From positions 1 through 16,096 of the forward strand of contig JANTHH010000031.1 in NCBI GenBank assembly GCA_024762485.1: a DNA stretch of 16,096 bases, given 5' to 3'. A program made the position numbers and the translations under genes. The notes beneath the pieces are model-generated. The model worked only from the letters and a program-made list of their open reading frames with translations, searched no databases and was not told where the DNA came from. Positions 1-7,073 of this stretch are shown here, piece by piece. Each line of letters begins with the position of its first letter. Position 1 is the first letter of the stretch. Source of the DNA: Chromatiales bacterium. GTDB taxonomy: Bacteria; Pseudomonadota; Gammaproteobacteria; Chromatiales; Chromatiaceae.

Positions 1-1295
1 CGCTCGAGGATGCCGTAGCGGTTCATGCGCCGCAGCTGGTGGGTGATGCCCGCAGGCTGGCGCAGGATCTCCATGAACAGGCTGCGGCTGCGGATGTCGG
101 CGCGGAAGCGGTTGTCGATCAGGTGCCGGTGGGCGCGGATGGAGCGGATGGTGGTGGCGCGTACGCCCTTGATCTCGGGGTGCTGCTCGAGGACCAGAAA
201 CACCTCCAGCAGCGCCAGCGGATAGCGCGCAAAGATACCTTCGTTGGTGAGTTCCAGGTAGTCGTTACGGGTCTGGAAGCGGGCGTTGATGCGCACCGGC
301 TCACCCAGCTTGTTGTGCAGCAGGATGGCCTCGCGGAACAGCTGCAGCAGCATCTCGTTGAGGCGGTTGAGCTCCATCACGGTGCGGTAGTAGCGCTGCA
401 TGAACTGCTCGACGGCGAGGTTGGCGTCGTCGTCCTGGTAGCCGAACTGTCGCGCCAGGGCCCGCTGATGATCGAACATCAGCCGGTCGTCATGGCGGCC
501 GGTGAGCAGGTGCAGGGCGAAGCGGATGCGCCAGAGGTAGGCCTGCCCCTCCATCAGCGCCTGGTACTCGGCGTCGGTGAGGAACTTGTGTGCCTTCAGG
601 TCGGCCATGGTCTCGGCGCCGAAGTGGCGTTTCGCCACCCAGCCGATAATCTGGATATCACGCAGGCCGCCCGGGTTCTCCTTGATGTTAGGCTCCAGGT
701 TGTAGGCACTGTCGTCGTACTTGGCATGGCGGCGCTCCTGCTCGGCCACCTTGCCGCTGAAGAAGGCTTCGCTGGGCCAGATCCTGTCCGGGCCGGTGGC
801 CTCGCGCATGGCCTCGAACAGGGCCTGGTCGCCGCAGAGCAGGCGCGACTCCATCAGGTTGGTGACCACGGTCAGGTCGTTGCGCGCCTCTTCGATGCAT
901 TCATCGAGGGTGCGCACGCTGTGACCGATCTCCAGGCCTATGTCCCAGAGGAACATGATCAACTGCTCGATCGGTTCGGCGAGGGTCTCCGGTGCCTCGG
1001 CGGTGAGAATCAGCACGTCGACATCGGAGGCGGGGTGCAGCTCGCGTCGGCCGTAGCCGCCGACGGCGATCAGTGCCGCATCGACACCCGCGGGCATGTG
1101 CTGCTCCCAGACCCGCTGCAGCACCGCGTCGATGAAGTCCGCACGCAGGCGCACCAGGTGCTCGACGCTTTCGCCGGCGACGAAGCGCTGCGCCAGCACC
1201 TCGCCCCCTTCGCGGAGGCAGGTCTTGAAGTCACTGATGGTGGGGGTGTCCCCGATGCGGATGCGGTCGAGGGTGGCGATGGCCTGATGGGGCAT
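1..1295 (-). CDS. glnD: Bifunctional uridylyltransferase/uridylyl-removing enzyme GlnD (N-terminal part, cut by window edge)
   Basis: GlnD senses glutamine and adds or removes UMP on the PII proteins GlnB/GlnK, setting glutamine synthetase activity and Ntr gene expression in the cytoplasm. The minus strand reads without a stop from ATG at 1295 down to base 1, giving 431 codons of a protein that is usually close to 900 residues. Residues 79-97 read GGYGRRELHPASDVDVLIL, the nucleotidyltransferase signature, with Asp91 and Asp93 as the expected metal ligands. A second family-typical stretch, NIKENPGGLRDIQ, follows at roughly residues 205-220. The HD (uridylyl-removing) domain and the two ACT domains lie beyond the window. 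The start codon is 3 nt after the map stop and has no clear Shine-Dalgarno sequence of its own, so translation is probably coupled to map, as part of a map-glnD unit. Identification is secure; the missing C-terminal half cannot be judged. Confidence 0.96.
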   Translation of the reverse strand, partial: MPHQAIATLDRIRIGDTPTISDFKTCLREGGEVLAQRFVAGESVEHLVRLRADFIDAVLQRVWEQHMPAGVDAALIAVGGYGRRELHPASDVDVLILTAEAPETLAEPIEQLIMFLWDIGLEIGHSVRTLDECIEEARNDLTVVTNLMESRLLCGDQALFEAMREATGPDRIWPSEAFFSGKVAEQERRHAKYDDSAYNLEPNIKENPGGLRDIQIIGWVAKRHFGAETMADLKAHKFLTDAEYQALMEGQAYLWRIRFALHLLTGRHDDRLMFDHQRALARQFGYQDDDANLAVEQFMQRYYRTVMELNRLNEMLLQLFREAILLHNKLGEPVRINARFQTRNDYLELTNEGIFARYPLALLEVFLVLEQHPEIKGVRATTIRSIRAHRHLIDNRFRADIRSRSLFMEILRQPAGITHQLRRMNRYGILE

Positions 1296-1298
1296 GAT

Positions 1299-2084
1299 TC
1301 AGTCTGCTGCCAGGTCTTTGCCGCGCTCTTCCTCGCGCAGGGTCAGCACCTCGTGTCCGTCCTCGGTGACGCACAGGGTGTGCTCGAACTGGGCCGAGAG
1401 CTTGCGGTCCTTGGTGACCACCGTCCAGCCGTCCGGCAGCAGTTTCACCTGGCGCTTTCCGGCATTGACCATCGGCTCGATGGTGAAGCACATGCCGGGG
1501 GCCAGTTCCAGGCCCTCGCCGGGCTTGCCGTAGTGCAGGACCTGGGGATCTTCGTGGAATTCCCGTCCGATACCGTGGCCGCAGTACTCGCGCACCACCG
1601 AGTAGCCTTGGGCTTCGACGAATTTCTGGATGGCATGGCCGATGTCGCCGAGGTGCACACCGGGCCGGACCAGGTTGATGCCCTTCCACAGGGCCTGCTG
1701 GGTCACCTTGACCAGTCGGCGGGCCAGTACCGAGGGCTCGCCGATGAAGAACATCTTGCTGGTGTCGCCATGGAAGCCGTCCTTGATGACGGTGATATCG
1801 ATGTTGACGATATCGCCGTTTTTCAGGGTCTTGTTGCCGGGGATGCCGTGGCAGACCTGGTGGTTGACCGAGGTGCAGATCGAGCGTGGGAAGCCGTGGT
1901 AGTTGAGCGGTGCCGGGATGGCCTGTTGCTCGTTGACGATGTAGTCGTGGCAGATGCGGTCGAGCTCGTCGGTGGTGACGCCGGGCTGCACATGGGGCTC
2001 GATCATCTCGAGGACCTCGGCGGCGAGCCGTCCGGCAATACGCATTTTCTCGATTTCGTCGGCTGTTTTGATGGTGACGGCCAT
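1299..2084 (-). CDS. map: Type I methionine aminopeptidase
   Basis: This enzyme removes the N-terminal methionine from nascent proteins when the second residue is small. The 261-residue product is close to the usual length for bacterial type I enzymes (about 264) and lacks the N-terminal extension of type II. The five metal ligands of the pita-bread fold can be placed: Asp96 (in NIDITV), Asp107 (in HGDTSK), His170 (in CGHGIG), Glu203 (in TIEPM) and Glu234 (in QFEHT). His79 and His177 match the substrate-side histidines. The ATG at 2084 gives the family N-terminus MAVTIKTADEIEKMR, although no strong Shine-Dalgarno precedes it. It is transcribed divergently from rpsB and is followed after 3 nt by glnD. 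The map/rpsB divergence is a conserved gammaproteobacterial arrangement. Confidence 0.98.
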   Translation of the reverse strand: MAVTIKTADEIEKMRIAGRLAAEVLEMIEPHVQPGVTTDELDRICHDYIVNEQQAIPAPLNYHGFPRSICTSVNHQVCHGIPGNKTLKNGDIVNIDITVIKDGFHGDTSKMFFIGEPSVLARRLVKVTQQALWKGINLVRPGVHLGDIGHAIQKFVEAQGYSVVREYCGHGIGREFHEDPQVLHYGKPGEGLELAPGMCFTIEPMVNAGKRQVKLLPDGWTVVTKDRKLSAQFEHTLCVTEDGHEVLTLREEERGKDLAAD

Positions 2085-2140
2085 GGTTCAGATAGTCCGG
2101 GGGAAGAGGGCAGGGGGCAGGCATCGGTGCCCGTTGGGCA

Positions 2141-2169
2141 TTGGCCTGGAAAGCGACTTATGGTATAAA
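2141..2169 (+). promoter_or_regulatory. Sigma70 promoter for rpsB-tsf with extended -10
   Basis: A -35 box TTGGCC (2141-2146) and a -10 box TATAAA (2164-2169) are spaced by exactly 17 nt. The -10 is preceded by TGG, giving an extended -10 (TGnTATAAA). The bases just after it (2170-2179) are almost all G or C. GC-rich discriminators are typical of stringently controlled ribosomal promoters that ppGpp and DksA repress. Transcription should begin near 2176. Regulation by ppGpp is inferred from the discriminator alone. Confidence 0.75.
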
Positions 2170-2188
2170 ACGCGCCGCCTTACGGCAA
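2160..2188 (-). promoter_or_regulatory. Possible sigma70 promoter for map-glnD
   Basis: On the minus strand TTGCCG (2183-2188) and TACCAT (2160-2165) are separated by 17 nt, each matching 4 of 6 consensus bases. The site would place transcription start about 70 nt before map. It overlaps the -10 box of the opposing rpsB promoter. The match is modest and is the best I can find for map; another promoter is possible. Confidence 0.3.
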
Positions 2189-2311
2189 ACCCGCCATCCA
2201 TGTGGATGGATTTAATGACACACACACGCTGCAACTGCATCCCGGGTGCCTGCTTGACAGGTTGGGAGCGCGGGGCGTGTGGAGGCCTAACCCAATACCG
2301 GAGATATCGAA
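2177..2311 (+). ncRNA. Structured rpsB leader (t44-like / S2 autoregulatory leader candidate)
   Basis: About 135 nt of untranslated leader lies between the predicted start of transcription and rpsB. It contains a 6-bp hairpin (2194-2199 with 2204-2209, loop ATGT). It also has a 7-bp long-range stem (CACACGC 2223-2229 with GCGTGTG 2275-2281) that encloses a smaller hairpin (CCTG 2249-2252 with CAGG 2258-2261). TTGGG at 2262-2266, inside that stem, can pair with CCCAA at 2291-2295, just before the Shine-Dalgarno GGAG (2300-2303), forming a possible pseudoknot. In gammaproteobacteria the rpsB leader is known to mediate repression by S2 and overlaps the element catalogued as t44 RNA. Membership of that family is inferred from position and architecture; I have not aligned it. 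Confidence 0.5.
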
Positions 2312-3058
2312 ATGAGCAATGTATCAATGCGCCAGATGCTTGAAGCTGGCGTGCACTTCGGGCACCAGACCCGATACTGGAATCCCAAGATGGCGCCCTA
2401 CATTTTCGGGCAGCGCAACAAGATTCACATCATCAACCTGGAAAAGACCCTCCCGCTGTACAACGAGGCGATGAATTTCATCGGCAAGCTGGCATCCAAC
2501 GGCGGCAAGGTGCTGTTCGTGGGCACCAAGCGCTCCGCGCGCGACGTGGTCAAGGAAGAGGCCGAGCGCTGCAACATGCCCTACGTCAACCACCGTTGGC
2601 TCGGCGGCATGCTCACCAACTTCAAGACCATCAAGCAGTCGATCAAGCGCCTGAAAGAGCTCGAGGCGATGGAGGCCGATGGCTCCCTGGAGAAACGCTT
2701 CCGCAAGAAGGAGGCCCTCGGCCTCAAGCGTGAGCTGGAAAAGCTCAACCGCAGCCTCGGCGGCATCAAGGACATGAACGGTCTGCCCGACGCGCTGTTC
2801 GTGATCGACACCGGTCACGAGAACATCGCCGTGACCGAGGCCCGCAAGCTGGGTCTGCCGGTGGTCGGCGTTGTCGACACCAACAACGACCCCGACGTGG
2901 TCGACTATGTCATCCCGGGCAACGATGACGCCATCCGTGCCGTGCAGCTGTACGTGCAGGGTGCGTCTGCCGCTATCCTCGAGGGTCGCGCAGCCGCGGC
3001 TTCATCGGTGGCCTCGTCCGAGGGCGATTTCGTCGAGGTCAACGAGGCGGCCAGCTGA
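2312..3058 (+). CDS. rpsB: 30S ribosomal protein S2
   Basis: S2 is a late-assembling small-subunit protein that binds the 30S body near S1 and is needed for S1 association. The 248-residue product matches the family length (241 in E. coli, from memory). It begins with the diagnostic stretch MSNVSMRQMLEAGVHFGHQT and contains the second signature region from about residue 159 (PDALFVIDTGHENIAVTEA, then GLPVVGVVDTNNDPD). The ATG at 2312 is preceded by GGAG at 2300-2303 with 8 nt spacing. A low-complexity alanine/serine and acidic tail ends the protein, as is common in S2. rpsB is the first gene of the rpsB-tsf unit and is probably autoregulated by S2 through the leader. No alternative identity is plausible. 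Confidence 0.99.
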   Translation: MSNVSMRQMLEAGVHFGHQTRYWNPKMAPYIFGQRNKIHIINLEKTLPLYNEAMNFIGKLASNGGKVLFVGTKRSARDVVKEEAERCNMPYVNHRWLGGMLTNFKTIKQSIKRLKELEAMEADGSLEKRFRKKEALGLKRELEKLNRSLGGIKDMNGLPDALFVIDTGHENIAVTEARKLGLPVVGVVDTNNDPDVVDYVIPGNDDAIRAVQLYVQGASAAILEGRAAAASSVASSEGDFVEVNEAAS

Positions 3059-3088
3059 CCGCACGGCCTTCCAGACAGATCGGGTAAA

Positions 3089-3120
3089 TGGCCCCCGCCG
3101 ATTCGGATCGGTGGGGGCCA
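3089..3120 (+). terminator. Strong intergenic hairpin between rpsB and tsf (attenuator or processing hairpin)
   Basis: TGGCCCCCGCCGA (3089-3101) pairs with TCGGTGGGGGCCA (3108-3120), making a 13-bp stem with one G-T wobble and a 6-nt TTCGGA loop. The stem is followed by ACTCTAAAG, not a T tract, so it is not a standard rho-independent terminator. It could lower readthrough to tsf, or protect the 3' end of rpsB mRNA after processing. Its presence is directly visible; its role is inferred. Confidence 0.6.
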
Positions 3121-3158
3121 ACTCTAAAGTATTGAATTCACAGTCGAGGTGACTATCC

Positions 3159-4043
3159 ATGGCGATCACTGCCTCTATGGTTAAGGAACTGCGCGAGCGT
3201 ACTGGCGCAGGCATGATGGAATGCAAGAAGGCCCTGGTGGAGAGCGATGGCGATATCGATGCCGCCATCGAGGCCATGCGCAAGTCCGGCCAGGCCAAGG
3301 CGGCCAAGAAGGCCGGTCGCACCGCGGCCGAGGGCGTGGTGCTGATCCAGGTCAGCCCGGACAGCAAGAAGGCGGTCATGGTCGAGGTCAATTGTGAGAC
3401 CGATTTCGTGGCCAAGGACGACAACTTCGTCTCTTTCGCCAACGCCGTGGCCGAGCGTGTGCTCAACAGCGACGTGGCAGACGTCGAATCGCTGATGGCC
3501 ATGCCCCTGCACGAGGGCGAGGACACCACCATCGAGGAGGCCCGCCAGGCGCTGGTCTCTAAGATCGGTGAAAACATGACGGTCCGCCGCTTCACCCGCA
3601 TGGACAGCAGCGGCACCATCGCCAGCTACCGTCACGGTGACCGCATCGGCGTCATCGTCGACCTGGAAGGCGGTGACGAGGCGCTGGGTCGGGATATCGC
3701 CATGCACATCGCCGCCAGCAAGCCGGTCTGCGTCAGCGAGGACCAGGTGCCGGCGGACATGCTGGCCAAGGAGCGCGAGATCTTCACCGCACAGGCGAAG
3801 GAGAGCGGCAAGCCGGACAACATCATCGAGAAGATGATCGAAGGCCGTATCCGCAAGTACCTGGCCGAGATCACCCTGGTCGGCCAGCCCTTCGTCAAGG
3901 ACCCGGACCTGACCGTCGGCAAGCTGCTGGAGCAGAAGAACGCCAAGGTCGTCGGCTTCGAGCGCTTCGAGGTGGGCGAGGGTATCGAGAAGAAGAAGGA
4001 AAACTTCGCCGAAGAGGTGATGGCCCAGGTCAAGGGCAGTTAA
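3159..4043 (+). CDS. tsf: Elongation factor Ts
   Basis: EF-Ts is the guanine nucleotide exchange factor that releases GDP from EF-Tu during translation elongation. The 294-residue protein is slightly longer than E. coli EF-Ts (283, from memory). It opens with the UBA-like N-terminal module (MAITASMVKELRERTGAGMM, residues 1-20) and carries TDFVAKDDNF at residues 81-90. The Asp-Phe of that motif (Asp82, Phe83) intrudes near the Mg2+ site of EF-Tu. The ATG at 3159 has an excellent Shine-Dalgarno, GAGGTGA at 3146-3152, 6 nt upstream, which fixes the start and allows translation independent of rpsB. It lies 100 nt after rpsB, beyond a strong hairpin, and is followed at once by a rho-independent terminator. 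S2 and EF-Ts are commonly co-transcribed. Confidence 0.99.
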   Translation: MAITASMVKELRERTGAGMMECKKALVESDGDIDAAIEAMRKSGQAKAAKKAGRTAAEGVVLIQVSPDSKKAVMVEVNCETDFVAKDDNFVSFANAVAERVLNSDVADVESLMAMPLHEGEDTTIEEARQALVSKIGENMTVRRFTRMDSSGTIASYRHGDRIGVIVDLEGGDEALGRDIAMHIAASKPVCVSEDQVPADMLAKEREIFTAQAKESGKPDNIIEKMIEGRIRKYLAEITLVGQPFVKDPDLTVGKLLEQKNAKVVGFERFEVGEGIEKKKENFAEEVMAQVKGS

Positions 4044-4053
4044 GATGTAATCG

Positions 4054-4085
4054 GAACCGGGCCTCGCGCCCGGTTCTTCTTGTTC
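4054..4085 (+). terminator. Rho-independent terminator after tsf
   Basis: GAACCGGGC (4054-4062) pairs perfectly with GCCCGGTTC (4068-4076) around a 5-nt CTCGC loop. The 9-bp GC-rich stem is followed by TTCTTGTTC. The stem starts 11 nt after the tsf stop codon. This should end most rpsB-tsf transcripts before pyrH. Confidence 0.82.
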
Positions 4086-4133
4086 CAGCCGGAGACAGTT
4101 TCTTTTTTTGCCACAAGAGGATTGCAGCCACTC

Positions 4134-4865
4134 ATGAGCGATGACCTAGCCTACCGACGTGTCCTGTTGAAACTGAGTGGTGAGGCGCTGATGGGCGCCG
4201 GTGATTTCGGTATCGACCCTGGTGTGATCAAGCGGGTGGCCGGCGAGATCAAGGAGCTGGTCGACATGGGCATCCAGCTTGGTCTGGTGGTCGGTGGCGG
4301 CAATATCTTCCGTGGTGCCGGCCTCGCCGGTGGCGGCATGGACCGGGTGGTCGGCGATCAGATGGGCATGCTGGCCACGGTGATGAATGCCCTGGCGATG
4401 CAGGATGCACTGGAAAAGCAGGGTGTCTCCGCCCGGGTGATGTCGGCCCTGGACATGCACGAGGTGTGCGAGGACTACATCCGCCGCCGAGCGGTGCGTC
4501 ACCTGGAAAAAGGCCGGGTGGTACTGATGGCTGCGGGTACCGGCAACCCCTTCTTCACCACCGACTCGGCCGCCAGCCTGCGGGCCATCGAGATCGGTGC
4601 CGATCTGCTGGTGAAGGCAACCAAGGTCGATGGCGTATATTCCGCCGATCCGGTCAAGCACCCCGATGCGGTGCTCTATCCCAGCTTGAATTACGATCAG
4701 GCCCTGGCCGAGAATCTGGGGGTCATGGATGCAACGGCACTGGTGCTGTGCCGCGATCACGACATGCCCCTGCGCGTGATGAACCTCAATGAGTCCGGTG
4801 CGCTCAAGCGCCTGCTGCAGGGCGAGGATGTCGGCACCCTGGTAACCCGTGGAGAACAACGATGA
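4134..4865 (+). CDS. pyrH: UMP kinase
   Basis: PyrH phosphorylates UMP to UDP with ATP, the gateway to all pyrimidine nucleotides and to UDP-sugars for envelope synthesis. The 243-residue protein (E. coli 241) belongs to the amino-acid kinase family and not the NMP kinases. It shows KLSGEA at residues 13-18, the glycine-rich GGGNIFRG at 54-61, and GTGNPFFTTDSAA at 135-147. The reading frame extends upstream to 4080, but the ATG at 4134 gives the conserved N-terminus MSDDLAYRRVLLKLSGEAL, and the upstream part overlaps the tsf terminator's T-rich tail. GAGG at 4117-4120 lies 13 nt before this ATG, a long spacing. The stop overlaps the frr start (ATGA, 4862-4865), which suggests translational coupling. 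No convincing promoter is visible after the tsf terminator. Confidence 0.98.
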   Translation: MSDDLAYRRVLLKLSGEALMGAGDFGIDPGVIKRVAGEIKELVDMGIQLGLVVGGGNIFRGAGLAGGGMDRVVGDQMGMLATVMNALAMQDALEKQGVSARVMSALDMHEVCEDYIRRRAVRHLEKGRVVLMAAGTGNPFFTTDSAASLRAIEIGADLLVKATKVDGVYSADPVKHPDAVLYPSLNYDQALAENLGVMDATALVLCRDHDMPLRVMNLNESGALKRLLQGEDVGTLVTRGEQR

Positions 4866-5419
4866 TCGACGATATCAAGCAGGATGCGGCCAAGCGCATG
4901 AGCAAGAGCGTGGAGGCGCTGGCAGACAATCTCGCCAAGCTGCGGACCGGCCGCGCCCACCCCAGCCTGCTCGATCACCTGACCGTCAACTACTACGGCA
5001 CCGAGACGCCGCTGAAGCAGGTCGCCAGCGTCAGCGTGGAGGATGCCCGCACCCTCGCCGTGCAGCCGTGGGAGCAGAACATGGTGCAGCCGGTGGAGAA
5101 GGCGATCATGGAGTCCGACCTCGGTCTGAATCCGAATACCGCAGGCAACGTGATCCGGGTCCCGCTGCCACCGCTGACCGAAGAGCGGCGCAAGGACATG
5201 ATCCGCATCGTCCGCCAGGAGGGCGAGCAGGCCAAGGTGGCAATCCGCAACATCCGGCGTGACGCCAACAAGGACCTGGAGGCGCTGGTCAAGGAAAAGC
5301 TGATCTCCGAGGACGACGAGCGCCGTGGCCAGGAGATCATCCAGAAGCTGACCGACCAGCACATCAAGGAGATCGACGAGTTGCTGGAGAAGAAAGAAGC
5401 GGACCTGATGTCCGTTTGA
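4862..5419 (+). CDS. frr: Ribosome recycling factor
   Basis: RRF works with EF-G to split the post-termination ribosome. The 185-residue length is exactly that of the E. coli protein. Conserved features include LRTGRAHPSLLDHL at residues 27-40, NYYGTETPL at 43-51, and the helical stretch IRNIRRDANKDL with Arg129 and Arg132 in their usual numbered positions. The three-helix bundle domain is formed by the N-terminal helix (1-29) and the long C-terminal helices (about 105-185), with the small beta domain between. The ATG overlaps the pyrH stop by 4 nt. The downstream uppS start lies about 50 nt after the stop. Confidence 0.99.
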   Translation: MIDDIKQDAAKRMSKSVEALADNLAKLRTGRAHPSLLDHLTVNYYGTETPLKQVASVSVEDARTLAVQPWEQNMVQPVEKAIMESDLGLNPNTAGNVIRVPLPPLTEERRKDMIRIVRQEGEQAKVAIRNIRRDANKDLEALVKEKLISEDDERRGQEIIQKLTDQHIKEIDELLEKKEADLMSV

Positions 5420-5457
5420 TCGCGCTTTTCAGGCGTTTTTCACAAACCCACAGGGGC

Positions 5458-5461
5458 GGAG
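5458..5461 (+). promoter_or_regulatory. Shine-Dalgarno that decides the uppS start
   Basis: GGAG lies 8 nt before the GTG at 5470. The competing TTG at 5416 overlaps the frr stop codon, and I see no comparable site at useful spacing for it. This site, plus length agreement with the family, favours GTG 5470. Confidence 0.65.
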
Positions 5462-5469
5462 TCAGCGAC

Positions 5470-6246
5470 GTGAATGAGCGGGCCGATGGCACGGAGGGTG
5501 CCGGCAGCACGTCCCAGCCGGTTCGCCATGTCGCCATCATCATGGACGGCAACGGCCGCTGGGCGGAACAGCGCGGACTGCCGCGTCATGCAGGTCACCG
5601 GGCGGGCCTGGAATCGGTGCGCCGGGTCATCGAGGTGTGCCTGCAGGAAGGCATCCACACGCTCACCCTGTTCGCCTTCAGCAGTGAGAACTGGCGCCGG
5701 CCGAAGAAGGAGGTCAGCCTGCTCATGGACCTGTTTCTCTCTGCGCTGCAGGGCGAGGTCAAGCGCATGCAGGCCAATGACATCCGCCTGCGCGTGATCG
5801 GTGACCGCAGCGCCTTCTCCCGTAAACTCCAGGGCCGCATCACCGATGCCGAGCAACAGACCCGGGCCAACCAGGGGCTGCTGCTGCAGATTGCTGCCAA
5901 CTACGGTGGTCGCTGGGATATCGCCCAGGCCGCGCGCAAGCTCTGCGAGCAGGTCCGCGATGGTTCCCTGGCACCGGAACAGGTGGACGAGTCGCTGATC
6001 GCCAGCCATCTCAGCTGCGCGGACCAGCCGGACCCTGACCTGTTCATCCGTACCGGGGGCGAGCGCCGCATCAGCAACTTTCTGCTCTGGCAGTGCGCCT
6101 ATACCGAATTGTATTTCACCAGCCGTCTGTGGCCTGATTTCGACCAGGACGCCATGCGCGAGGCACTGAATGATTACGCCGGCCGCCAGCGGCGTTTCGG
6201 CAAGACCGGGGCGCAGGTCAAAGGCGGCAGGACACCGGTCTCCTGA
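5470..6246 (+). CDS. uppS: Undecaprenyl diphosphate synthase (cis-prenyltransferase)
   Basis: UppS condenses eight isopentenyl diphosphates onto farnesyl diphosphate to make the C55 carrier lipid for peptidoglycan and O-antigen. The signature RHVAIIMDGNGRWA begins at residue 19, with the catalytic Asp at residue 26, the same number as in E. coli. The C-terminal RTGGERRISNFLLWQ (from about residue 193) supplies the diphosphate-binding arginines and serine. The product from GTG at 5470 is 258 residues (E. coli 253). A TTG at 5416, overlapping the frr stop, would add 18 poorly conserved residues. I prefer GTG because of the GGAG at 5458-5461. The stop overlaps the cdsA start by one base (TGATG). 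The neighbouring dxr provides precursor for this pathway. Confidence 0.97.
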   Translation: MNERADGTEGAGSTSQPVRHVAIIMDGNGRWAEQRGLPRHAGHRAGLESVRRVIEVCLQEGIHTLTLFAFSSENWRRPKKEVSLLMDLFLSALQGEVKRMQANDIRLRVIGDRSAFSRKLQGRITDAEQQTRANQGLLLQIAANYGGRWDIAQAARKLCEQVRDGSLAPEQVDESLIASHLSCADQPDPDLFIRTGGERRISNFLLWQCAYTELYFTSRLWPDFDQDAMREALNDYAGRQRRFGKTGAQVKGGRTPVS

Positions 6247-7073
6247 TGCTCTGGCAAAGGGTCCTGACGGCGCTGCTGCTGATCCCCCTGGTGGTCAGCG
6301 CCATCCTCTATCTGCCACACCCCTGGCTGTCGATGCTGCTGGCGCTGGCCTGCCTGCTGGGCATGAATGAACTGCTGCGCCTGTGCGGCTACCACGGCAC
6401 CGGCGCGCGGATCGCCGGACTGACGGGCTTCGCCCTGCTGCTGGCGCTCGGCTGGCTGGCATTGGAAGGCCGGGCAGATGAACTGGTGTCGTGGGTGCTG
6501 TGGGCCGCGGGCGCCGGCTGGCTGCTGTTGGCCGGGATGCTGTTCAGCTATCGCGGGGCTATCGAAAGACGGGATGGACGACGCCCTGGCCTGCTGTTGC
6601 TGGCCAGTGTCATCCTTGCCCTGGCCTGGCTGTCGCTGGTACGGCTGCATGCCCTGCCGCAGGGGCCTGGCCTCCTGCTCTTCCTCATGGTGTTGATCTG
6701 GGTTGCCGATTCCGGCGCTTACTTCGCCGGCCATGCCTGGGGGCGGCACAAGCTGTCACCGGGGATCAGTCCCGGCAAGACCCTGGAAGGCCTCTATGGC
6801 GCACTGGCCGGGTCGCTGGTCTGCGGCGTCGCGCTCCACTACCTGTTCGATCTCAATGCCGGGCTGGGCTGGTTGCTGCTGCTGTGCCTGGTGACCACGC
6901 TGGTGTCGGTGGCCGGTGACCTGGCCGAGAGCCTGGTCAAGCGTCTTGCCGGGGCCAAGGACAGTGGTCGCCTGCTGCCGGGACACGGTGGCATGCTCGA
7001 CCGCATCGACAGCCTGATCGCCGCCGGGCCGGTGTTCGTCTTGGGTCTGCACCTGCTGGGAGTGCAGGCGTGA
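6246..7073 (+). CDS. cdsA: Phosphatidate cytidylyltransferase (CDP-diacylglycerol synthase)
   Basis: CdsA makes CDP-diacylglycerol from phosphatidic acid and CTP at the inner membrane, the branch point to all glycerophospholipids. The 275-residue protein is strongly hydrophobic, with several predicted transmembrane helices (for example near residues 5-40, 50-75 and 85-105). The family signature is complete from residue 229: SLVKRLAGAKDSGRLLPGHG followed by GMLDR, including the Lys-Asp pair and the terminal Asp-Arg of the cation-binding active site. Its ATG shares one base with the uppS stop, and its own stop overlaps the dxr start by 4 nt (GTGA), so uppS, cdsA and dxr are probably translationally coupled. 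Length and topology agree with E. coli CdsA (285). Confidence 0.98.
   Translation: MLWQRVLTALLLIPLVVSAILYLPHPWLSMLLALACLLGMNELLRLCGYHGTGARIAGLTGFALLLALGWLALEGRADELVSWVLWAAGAGWLLLAGMLFSYRGAIERRDGRRPGLLLLASVILALAWLSLVRLHALPQGPGLLLFLMVLIWVADSGAYFAGHAWGRHKLSPGISPGKTLEGLYGALAGSLVCGVALHYLFDLNAGLGWLLLLCLVTTLVSVAGDLAESLVKRLAGAKDSGRLLPGHGGMLDRIDSLIAAGPVFVLGLHLLGVQA

Noticed and set aside
39..2168. 709-residue open frame on the plus strand across glnD and map
   Set aside because: It is antisense to two genes with clear catalytic motifs. Its translation is a compositionally biased shadow (rich in Val, Gly, Ala, Asp, His, Gln) with no recognisable domain, as expected from third-position GC bias.
5420..5469. 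Possible terminator between frr and uppS (GCG-rich bases followed by a T5 run)
   Set aside because: Only about three base pairs can form before the T run, too few for a terminator.
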